A stretch of DNA of 64,000 bases from CAIOYC01 sp038327995 (GTDB lineage: Bacteria; Pseudomonadota; Alphaproteobacteria; Caulobacterales; Caulobacteraceae): the NCBI GenBank assembly GCA_038327995.1, contig JBBQLP010000009.1:10242-74241 (forward strand). Reading direction: 5' to 3'. Positions 57,550 through 64,000 of this stretch are shown one piece after another. The notes below the pieces were generated by a model that was not told where the DNA came from, made no database searches, and worked only from the letters and a program-made list of their open reading frames with translations. Made by a program: the position numbers and the translations under genes. Each line of letters begins with the position of its first letter. Positions within the stretch are counted from its first letter, which is position 1.

Positions 57550-59736
57550 ATGAGTTCGCCTCCGCCCAACGCGATTGTCGCCTCGGTGCTGCTGCCGTTG
57601 CCGCTACCGGAAGCGTTCGACTACGCCGCGCCAGAGGGAATGGTGTTGGCTGTGGGCGATCAGGTGATGGCGCCGCTCGGGCCGCGTCAGGTGCGGGGCG
57701 TGGTGACGGCGATCCGCGCGGCGCATGGGGTGAATCGGCCCCTGAAGATACTGCTCGAACGGCTCGACGACGCACGTCTTCCGCCCACCACCCTCGCCTT
57801 TCTGGAATGGGCGGCGCGCTACGCCTGCGAGCCCGCTGGAGAAGCGTTAGCCATGGCGCTTCGGGGGCTGAACCATGCGCCGCCGCGCGCTGAGAAGCGG
57901 CTGGTTTTGACCGGCACGGCGCCTGCGCGACTTACCCCTGCCCGCGCCAGAGTTCTGGAGATCATGACGATCGCGCCTAACGGTCTCCGTTCGCCGGAGA
58001 TCGCAGCGCGGGCGGGGGTTTCATCCGGTGTGGTGAAGGCGCTGCTGAATGAAGGGGTGCTGCTCGCTGTCGCAGTCCCCGCACCGCCGCCCTATGGCGT
58101 TCCCGACCCCCTGCTTGCCGGAGCCGCCCTGAACGCCAGCCAGTCCGCCGCCGCCGATGTGCTGAAGAGCCTCATATCGAAGGACCGGTTCGAGGCGGTG
58201 CTGCTCGACGGGGTAACGGGCTCGGGCAAGACCGAGGTCTATCTGGAGGCCGCCGCCGCGATCCTCGCCGTAGACCCAGCGGCGCAGGTCTTGATCCTGC
58301 TGCCCGAGATCGCCCTGACTCAGGCGGTGATCGCGCGGTTCGAGGCCCGCTTCGGCGCGCTTCCGGCGGAGTGGCATTCCGGTGTGGCTCGGCCCCTCAG
58401 GCGGCAGGTCTGGGACGGGGTGGCGGCGGGGGACTGCCGGATTGTGGTGGGCGCCCGCTCCGCCCTGTTCCTGCCCTTTCGCAAGCTTCGCCTGATCGTG
58501 GTGGACGAGGAGCATGACGCCTCGTTCAAGCAGGAAGAAGGGTTCGTCTATCACGCTCGCGACCTGGCGGTGGCGCGGGCCAAGATCGAAGGTGCGCTGG
58601 TGGTGCTGGCCTCCGCCACGCCGTCGCTGGAGAGCATCTGGAACGCAGAGGGCGGACGCTATCACTGGCTCAAGCTAACCACCCGCCACGGCAAGGCCAG
58701 TCTGCCGGTCGTGGACCTGATCGACCTGCGCGATCATCCGCCCGAGCAGGGCCGCTGGCTCTCGCCGCCACTGGTGGCCGAGATGGCGCAGACACTGGCG
58801 CGGGGGGAACAGACACTGCTCTTCCTCAACCGCCGCGGCTATGCGCCGCTGGTGCTCTGCAAGGCGTGCGGAGAGCGGATGACTTCCCCCGACAGCCAGT
58901 CCTGGCTGGTGGAGCACCGCTATTCCGGGCGTCTGGTTTGCCACCTCACGGGCTGGTCAATGCTGAAGCCACAGGTTTGTCCGCATTGCGGGGCCAAGGA
59001 GAGTCTGATTTCCATCGGCCCCGGTGTGGAGCGGCTGGAGGAGGAGGCGCGGAGTCTGTTCCCGGAGGACCGCATCGCCGTTTTCTCATCAGACACTGCG
59101 CCGGACGCAGCCTCGGCGCGCGCCCTTGTGGAGACCATGACGGCGGGCGGCATAGATATCCTCGTCGCCACGCAGGCGGCGGCCAAAGGGCACAACTTCC
59201 CCAACCTCACGCTGGTGGGCGTGGTGGACGCCGACCTTGGCCTGCGCGGCGGCGACCTCAGAGCCGCCGAGCGGACGTTCCAGCTTCTGGCGCAGGCGAC
59301 CGGGCGAGCGGGGCGCGCCGATCGTCCCGGTCGCGCCCTGATCCAGACCTACGCCCCCGAGCACGCGGTGATGCAGGCGTTGAAGGCGCAGGACCGGGAC
59401 GCGTTCCTCGCTGCAGAAGCCGAAATGCGCGAGCTATCGGGTCTACCGCCTTATGGCAGGCTGGCGGCGCTGATTCTGTCTAGCCCGGACGCAGAGGCGC
59501 TCGACCGTTATGCCCGCCATCTCGCCAGCGAGGTTCCCAATGCCGAGGGGGTGGAGGTCTATGGCCCCGCCGATGCGCCACTGGCGTTGATACGCGGCCG
59601 ACGGAGGAAGCGCTTCCTAGTACGCGCCAATCGCAACGTCGATCTGCAAGGGTTCCTGCAGGCGTGGCGCGCCCGCGCCAAACCGCCCTCCTCGGTCCGA
59701 CTGGCTATCGACGTGGACCCCTACAGTTTCCTTTGA
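57550..59736 (+). CDS. priA: Primosomal protein N' (PriA helicase)
   Basis: A 728-residue replication-restart helicase. The 3'-DNA-binding domain starts ASVLLPLPLPEAFDYAAPEG. The ATPase has Walker A LLDGVTGSGKTEVYLE, the DEEH box VVDEEHDASFKQE, and helicase motifs SATPSLES and QATGRAGRADRPG. In the zinc region, site one is present (CKACG and CPHCG) but most ligands of site two are replaced (SPDS for CPxC, CHLTG for CHxCG), as in many alphaproteobacteria. Start 57550 has AAGGA about seven bases upstream. Confidence 0.96.
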   Translation: MSSPPPNAIVASVLLPLPLPEAFDYAAPEGMVLAVGDQVMAPLGPRQVRGVVTAIRAAHGVNRPLKILLERLDDARLPPTTLAFLEWAARYACEPAGEALAMALRGLNHAPPRAEKRLVLTGTAPARLTPARARVLEIMTIAPNGLRSPEIAARAGVSSGVVKALLNEGVLLAVAVPAPPPYGVPDPLLAGAALNASQSAAADVLKSLISKDRFEAVLLDGVTGSGKTEVYLEAAAAILAVDPAAQVLILLPEIALTQAVIARFEARFGALPAEWHSGVARPLRRQVWDGVAAGDCRIVVGARSALFLPFRKLRLIVVDEEHDASFKQEEGFVYHARDLAVARAKIEGALVVLASATPSLESIWNAEGGRYHWLKLTTRHGKASLPVVDLIDLRDHPPEQGRWLSPPLVAEMAQTLARGEQTLLFLNRRGYAPLVLCKACGERMTSPDSQSWLVEHRYSGRLVCHLTGWSMLKPQVCPHCGAKESLISIGPGVERLEEEARSLFPEDRIAVFSSDTAPDAASARALVETMTAGGIDILVATQAAAKGHNFPNLTLVGVVDADLGLRGGDLRAAERTFQLLAQATGRAGRADRPGRALIQTYAPEHAVMQALKAQDRDAFLAAEAEMRELSGLPPYGRLAALILSSPDAEALDRYARHLASEVPNAEGVEVYGPADAPLALIRGRRRKRFLVRANRNVDLQGFLQAWRARAKPPSSVRLAIDVDPYSFL

Positions 59737-59808
59737 TTAACCACGCGGCTAAGGCGGTTTGTTCAGGTTTTCAGGCGAGGGTGGGAGTCTTATTGCTTGG
59801 GGTGAAAC

Positions 59809-60600
59809 ATGGCTGAGGCGAGGCGGGCAGAGGCGGGGCGAGACCACGCGGCCTTTGTCACGCCCATCACCATGGCCTTCCAGCCCATCGTCGATGTCTC
59901 CAGCCAAACCATTTTCGCCCATGAGGCGCTGGTGCGCGGCAGAGACGGAGCGGGCGCAGGGGCCGTGCTGTCATGCGTCACGCCGGAAAACCGCTATGAC
60001 TTCGACCAGCAGTGCCGGGTGCGCGCGATTGAGCTTGCGGCCGAGCTGGGGCTGGCCCACGGCGGCGCCCTCGTCTCGATCAACTTCCTGCCCAACGCCG
60101 TGGACGATCCGGTGATCAGCATCGCCTCCACCGTCGAGGCGGCGCACCGGTGCGGCTTTCCCCTCGACCGCATCATCTTCGAGTTCACCGAGCACGAGCC
60201 AATCGATCCCGGCCATTTGCAGTCGATCCTGAAGACCTATCGCGGCATGGGCCTGCGCACCGCCATCGACGATTTCGGCGCGGGCTACTCGGGACTGACC
60301 CTTCTGTCGCGCTTCCAGCCCGACGTGGTGAAGCTGGATATGGCGTTGATCCGCTGCATCGACGTAGACCGGGTCAAGCGGACCATGGTGCGCCACATCG
60401 TGGCCATGGCGGCGGACCTCGGAGTCGCCGTGATTGCCGAGGGGATCGAGACCACGGCGGAATACGAGGTGCTGCTCGATCTCGATGTGAGCCTGCTGCA
60501 GGGCTACCTTTTCGCCAAACCGGCGTTCGAGGCCTTGGCCGCGCCCGCATGGCCGAAACTTCCCCAGCGGCTGCACGAACCGGTGATCTGGGCCGCTTAG
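59809..60600 (+). CDS. EAL-domain cyclic-di-GMP phosphodiesterase
   Basis: A 263-residue stand-alone EAL protein degrading c-di-GMP. The residues needed for activity are present: AHEALVRG (EAL Glu), LVSINFLPNAV (Asn), IFEFTEHEP (Glu), AIDDFGAGYSGL (two Asp), DVVKLDMALIR (Lys) and VIAEGIETTAEYE (Glu). It is close to the single-domain EAL group also found next to BLUF domains; no sensory domain is attached. Follows priA by 72 bases on the same strand and overlaps the end of the MFS gene by four bases. Confidence 0.94.
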   Translation: MAEARRAEAGRDHAAFVTPITMAFQPIVDVSSQTIFAHEALVRGRDGAGAGAVLSCVTPENRYDFDQQCRVRAIELAAELGLAHGGALVSINFLPNAVDDPVISIASTVEAAHRCGFPLDRIIFEFTEHEPIDPGHLQSILKTYRGMGLRTAIDDFGAGYSGLTLLSRFQPDVVKLDMALIRCIDVDRVKRTMVRHIVAMAADLGVAVIAEGIETTAEYEVLLDLDVSLLQGYLFAKPAFEALAAPAWPKLPQRLHEPVIWAA

Positions 60601-62285
60601 GCTGTCGGCTGCGCCGCTCCGGTTGGCACGGCGGTTTCAAGCGCGTTTTCAGCAGCTTCGACGATCTTCTCCGGCGGCCCGCGCCCGCGCAGCTTGGCGG
60701 CGGGAATCAAGAGGGTCACGCCTACGCCGCCGATCAGCACGATCAGCCCCGCGCCAAAAACGCTGCGAATAGCGGTGGTGATAACCCCCTGTGAAGCTTG
60801 ATCGAGTGCTGAAGCAGCCATCGTCTTAGCTCCCGGCGCAGCCGCCCGCGACACGGCCACCTTCTCTAGGTCGGCGAGCGACATGGTTTGGGCATGGCCC
60901 GCGACGGGCGGCAGCGCCCTGGCGGCGGAAGCGAGGTTGAGGGTGAGCAGGCTCCCGAACACCGCAACGCCGATGGTCGAGCCAATCTGACGGAAGAACT
61001 GCGAGGTTGAGGTCGCCACCCCGATCTCCTGCGGCGAGACTGCGTTCTGCACCGCCAGGCTGAACAGGCTCTGCGCCGGGCCCAGCCCGATGCCGAGGAC
61101 CAGCATCCGCCAGCCGAGGTCCCACAGACTCATGCCTGGATGGATTAGCGTCAGCAGCACCACGCCGATCAGCATGACCACCTGACCCCCGAGCAGAATC
61201 GGTTTGAACACCCCGAACCTCGAGACCATCAGGCCGGAAACCGTCGAGGCGCCGATCAGCCCGACCATCAATGGCATCATGGTCAGCCCCGACTGGGAGG
61301 GCGTCGCCCCCGCGCCGAGCTGCATATAGAGCGGCAGGAAGGTCACTACGCCCATAAAGGCCATGGAGACGATAAAGCTGGCTACATTGGCGGTGGTGAA
61401 GGTGCGGTTGGCGAACAGGCGTAGCGACAGGATCGGGTGCGAGACCTTGGCCTCCACCGCAATGAAAGCGAGAAAGCCGACCACAGAGATTGACAGCAGA
61501 GTGACAATGCGGGGCGAACTCCAGCCGTAATCCCGCCCTCCCCAACTCAGCGCCAGAAGCAGCGGTACGAATGTGATGACGATAAGGGCGGCGCCCGCGA
61601 AGTCGATCTTGCCCGGGATGCGGTGGGTAAGCGCAGGCATCTTCACCACGATCATGAACAGCGCCAGCAGAGATAGCGGCAGGTTGACGTAGAATATCCA
61701 GCGCCAGCCAGCGATCTCCAACCCACCAAGATGCACGGTATGAAGCTGGGTGAAGAAGCCGCCGATCAACGGGCCGAGCACCGAGGCGACCCCGAACATG
61801 GCTCCGAACAGACCGCCGAACCGGCCTCTTTCGCGCGGCGGGAAGATGTCGGCGATGATGGCAAAGGCGGAGGTGAACAGCGCGCCTCCGCCCAGCCCCT
61901 GAATGGCGCGGAAGACGATCAACTGCACCATGCCGCCGCCGAACAGGCCGCCAAACTCTCCCGCCGCGCCGCACAGAACCGAGCCGAAGGTGAAGATCGC
62001 CACCCCGGTCAGAAGGATCGACTTGCGGCCATACAGGTCCGACAGCTTGCCATAGATCGGCACCATGACGGTGGAGGAGAGGAGGTAGGCGGTCGTCACC
62101 CACGAATAGAGATTCAGGCCGTGAAGCTGGGAGACGATGCGCGGCATGGCGGTGGAGACGATGGTCTGGTCCAGCGCCGACAGCAGAAAGACGATCATCA
62201 GCCCGATCAGGGTGATGCGTCGCTCATCGGGGGTGAAGCTTTGGCCGGTGGCGGCAGCGTGGTCTCCGGTGGAGGTCGCGGACAT
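60597..62285 (-). CDS. MFS multidrug exporter, DHA2 (14-TM) type
   Basis: A 562-residue EmrB/QacA-type drug:proton antiporter. Motif C-like and other family blocks are visible: LLSALDQTIVSTAMPRIV in TM1, VPIYGKLSDLYGRKSILLTG (motif A), FRAIQGLGGGALFTSAFAII, GRFGGLFGAMFGVASVLGPLIGG (motif C) and GWRWIFYVNLPLSLLAL. About fourteen helices are predicted. The start at 62285 (MSATSTGDH) follows GGGAGAG by six to seven bases. No membrane-fusion partner gene or regulator is adjacent. Confidence 0.94.
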   Translation of the reverse strand: MSATSTGDHAAATGQSFTPDERRITLIGLMIVFLLSALDQTIVSTAMPRIVSQLHGLNLYSWVTTAYLLSSTVMVPIYGKLSDLYGRKSILLTGVAIFTFGSVLCGAAGEFGGLFGGGMVQLIVFRAIQGLGGGALFTSAFAIIADIFPPRERGRFGGLFGAMFGVASVLGPLIGGFFTQLHTVHLGGLEIAGWRWIFYVNLPLSLLALFMIVVKMPALTHRIPGKIDFAGAALIVITFVPLLLALSWGGRDYGWSSPRIVTLLSISVVGFLAFIAVEAKVSHPILSLRLFANRTFTTANVASFIVSMAFMGVVTFLPLYMQLGAGATPSQSGLTMMPLMVGLIGASTVSGLMVSRFGVFKPILLGGQVVMLIGVVLLTLIHPGMSLWDLGWRMLVLGIGLGPAQSLFSLAVQNAVSPQEIGVATSTSQFFRQIGSTIGVAVFGSLLTLNLASAARALPPVAGHAQTMSLADLEKVAVSRAAAPGAKTMAASALDQASQGVITTAIRSVFGAGLIVLIGGVGVTLLIPAAKLRGRGPPEKIVEAAENALETAVPTGAAQPTA

Positions 62286-62380
62286 CGATCTCTCCCGGAT
62301 CGCGGTTTCATCTTTGAGCGGGCGCAGGGGTAACGTAACGATGGGTCCGGCGAAAGGCGCCCGCAGCAAAACCCGATGGC

Positions 62381-63100
62381 ATGGCCGATCTTTTCACCTT
62401 CGACGCCCTGGCGTCCTTCGCAGCGCTGACCTTCCTCGAAATCGTTCTGGGGGTGGACAATATCCTGTTCGTCGCCATCGCCGCCGCGCGACTGGAGCCG
62501 GCGAAACAGAACCTCGGCCGCCAGTTAGGCCTCTGGCTGGCGCTGATCTTTCGGGTGGTGATGCTGCTGGGCCTCGTCTGGATCACCCGGCTCGATGTGG
62601 TGCTGTTCCAGCTTCCGAACGGGCCCTTTTCGGTGAAGGACGCGGTCTTGAGCGCGGGCGGGCTGTTTCTGCTCTACAAGGGTTCGACCGAAATCCACGA
62701 CGCCATCCGCTCGCTTCGCGGGCCGGAGGGTATCGAGGCGACACCCAAACCCAACGCCGGGCTGTGGAACGTGGTGCTTCAGATCGGCCTGGTGAATATC
62801 GTCTTCTCCCTCGACAGCGTGATCACCGCGGTCGGTATGGCCAGCCAGGTGCCGGTGATGGTGGCCGCCGTAATGGTGGCGACCTTCTTGATGATGGTGG
62901 CTGCCAAACCCGTGGGCGATTTCATCGAGAAGCGTCCGACGGTGAAGATGCTGGGGCTAGCCTTCATCCTTCTGGTGGGCGTCGCCCTGATCGCAGATGG
63001 CGCCGGGTTCCACGTGCCGCGCGGCTATCTCTATTTCGCCATCGGCTTCTCGCTGTTCGTGGAATTGCTCAACGGCGCCTGGCGGAGAAAACAGGTCTGA
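62381..63100 (+). CDS. TerC-family integral membrane protein
   Basis: A 239-residue TerC/Alx/YgdQ-type protein with about seven helices. The acidic motifs are FLEIVLGVDNILFVAIAAARL and IGLVNIVFSLDSVITAVGMA, typical metal-binding repeats. Also FAIGFSLFVELLNGAWRRK at the C-terminus. Members are linked to Mn2+ export and metalation of exported proteins. No yybP-ykoY-type riboswitch is recognisable in the 95-base upstream gap shared with the MFS gene. Confidence 0.93.
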   Translation: MADLFTFDALASFAALTFLEIVLGVDNILFVAIAAARLEPAKQNLGRQLGLWLALIFRVVMLLGLVWITRLDVVLFQLPNGPFSVKDAVLSAGGLFLLYKGSTEIHDAIRSLRGPEGIEATPKPNAGLWNVVLQIGLVNIVFSLDSVITAVGMASQVPVMVAAVMVATFLMMVAAKPVGDFIEKRPTVKMLGLAFILLVGVALIADGAGFHVPRGYLYFAIGFSLFVELLNGAWRRKQV

Positions 63101-63346
63101 TAACTAGCCGCTGCAATATGTTGAAAACGGACAGCCCGCCCACGTCTGCGCCTGACAAGCCATCCCTTTTCCAGCGCCGCATCCGGTTGCGGCGCCGCAC
63201 ATCGCGTGCTAAATCCCGCGCGGCTTTGAGCGGACAGCTTTGGGCCGGGCCTTCTTGCGCGCGGTTTTCCCAAATCCCTTCAAGCTTTTGACCGCCCCGG
63301 GCCTCCCGGCTGGCGGTTTTGGCGCAATTCATTCGGTGGTCCTTTA

Positions 63347-63904
63347 GTGGCGGACGAATCTTCGAGACTCGCAGACGTGGGCGCGCGCTACGCGCGAGCC
63401 CTGTTCGATCTGGCGGACGACACCAAGATGGTGGCCGTGGCTGAAGCGGACCTGAAGACCTTTAAGGCCCTGCTGGCCGAGAGTTCCGAACTGCGCGCCG
63501 CGATCGACTCGCCGGTCATAGGTTCGGACGACAAGGGCAAGGTGATGAAGGCGCTGGCCGATGCCGCGCACGTCAATCCCTTGACTAATAAGTTCCTCGG
63601 CCTTCTCGCAGCCAACAACCGTGTCGCCGCCCTGCCCGCCGTGATTACAGCTTTCGAGGCCCTCGCCGCCGAGCGCCGGGGCGCTGTCGCTGCGGAAGTC
63701 ATCACCGCCATCGAACTTACCGCCGCCCAGAAAAAGGGCGTCGCCGCTGCGCTTCGTCAGGCGCTCGGCAAGGATCCTGAAATCACCGCGCGCGTCGATC
63801 CGTCCATCCTGGGCGGGCTCAAGGTGCGCGTCGGCTCCCGCCTGTTCGACGCCTCGCTCAAGTCGCGGCTCGACCAACTCAAGTTCGCCCTCAAGAGAGC
63901 GTAA
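63347..63904 (+). CDS. atpH: ATP synthase F1 delta subunit
   Basis: A 185-residue delta subunit (OSCP-like) linking F1 to the peripheral stalk. The N-terminal helical domain begins VGARYARALFDLADDTKMVA and includes NPLTNKFLGLLAANNRVAALPAVI. The C-terminal domain has VITAIELTAAQKKGVAAALRQALGKD and DPSILGGLKVRVGSRLFDASLKSRLDQL. Start is GTG at 63347. It heads the typical alphaproteobacterial atpHAGDC operon. The 246-base region before it holds no recognised gene and probably the operon promoter. Confidence 0.96.
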   Translation: MADESSRLADVGARYARALFDLADDTKMVAVAEADLKTFKALLAESSELRAAIDSPVIGSDDKGKVMKALADAAHVNPLTNKFLGLLAANNRVAALPAVITAFEALAAERRGAVAAEVITAIELTAAQKKGVAAALRQALGKDPEITARVDPSILGGLKVRVGSRLFDASLKSRLDQLKFALKRA

Positions 63905-63913
63905 GACAAAGCC

Positions 63914-64000
63914 ATGGACATTCGCGCCGCCGAAATCTCGGCCATCCTCAAATCCCAGATCGCAGGCTTCGGCGAGGAAGCCGATGTTTCCGACGTCGGC
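63914..64000 (+). CDS. atpA: ATP synthase F1 alpha subunit (3' truncated by window)
   Basis: Begins nine bases after the atpH stop with MDIRAAEISAILKSQIAGFG, the standard N-terminus of alphaproteobacterial AtpA (IRAAEISxILKxQIxxFG), and runs out of the window after 29 codons. Confidence 0.95.
   Translation, partial: MDIRAAEISAILKSQIAGFGEEADVSDVG

Noticed and set aside
62286..62380. Possible yybP-ykoY manganese riboswitch before the TerC gene
   Set aside because: The gap is only 95 bases and I could not find the conserved core sequence or paired stems of that riboswitch.

Overview
The window looks like chromosome of a high-GC alphaproteobacterium, most likely Caulobacterales (Caulobacter, Phenylobacterium or Brevundimonas-like). 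The grounds are a GapR (DUF2312) gene, a lipoprotein of the CC0125/CC1285 type, a MucR/Ros regulator, an SDHAF4-like (DUF1674) gene, the ChvI-ChvG-HprK-EIIA-HPr cluster, and atpH-atpA at the right edge. Assignments come from reading translations and motifs; no database search was run.

Left edge (1-2400): a truncated NADP-dependent reductase, then about 1 kb of decayed DNA holding an IS6-family transposase fragment and a multiply broken MotA/TolQ/ExbB (ZorA-like) gene, then dps. 2.4-12.7 kb: selO, a TonB-dependent receptor, an HSL-type esterase, a feruloyl-CoA synthetase-like ligase and an aldehyde dehydrogenase, all leftward. These look like uptake and catabolism of an aromatic or ester substrate. 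A winged-HTH regulator with a membrane protein follows. 12.8-21.5 kb: a TPR protein, an S10 peptidase, a phosphate-type porin behind a clear Pho-box array, pstS, beta-carbonic anhydrase, a penicillin-acylase-family enzyme and a MucR-like regulator lacking zinc ligands.

21.7-37.4 kb: an SDHAF4-like gene divergent from an RsmB-like rRNA methylase; a glycine-zipper lipoprotein; rpe, heparinase II/III-like and PglF/CapD-like genes chained by ATGA overlaps; a CDF metal exporter and bioB; an aldo/keto-reductase-like protein without its catalytic tetrad; a sterol-desaturase-like enzyme; argG; MAPEG; LysE; a lipoprotein; a phosphoesterase and a lipid kinase. 37.5-46 kb: small envelope proteins, a structured intergenic region that may encode an RNA, a hybrid histidine kinase with an elaborate leader, and an ABC exporter whose permease carries an M1 peptidase domain.

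46-64 kb: a FAH/zeta-GST pair for ring-cleavage products, the PTS/ChvIG regulatory cluster, a large unrecognised protein, a lytic transglycosylase, a frameshifted VOC gene, rpmJ-HAD-gapR plus a following gene that seems to start at CTG, a secreted phosphoesterase, priA, an EAL phosphodiesterase, an MFS exporter, a TerC protein, and the start of the ATP synthase operon. I saw no CRISPR array, tRNA, rRNA, prophage or intact insertion sequence, and no complete new defence system. The best leads are the regulatory structures, the CTG-start gene, the zinc-less MucR, the dead AKR and the decayed ZorA/MotA-like remnant.
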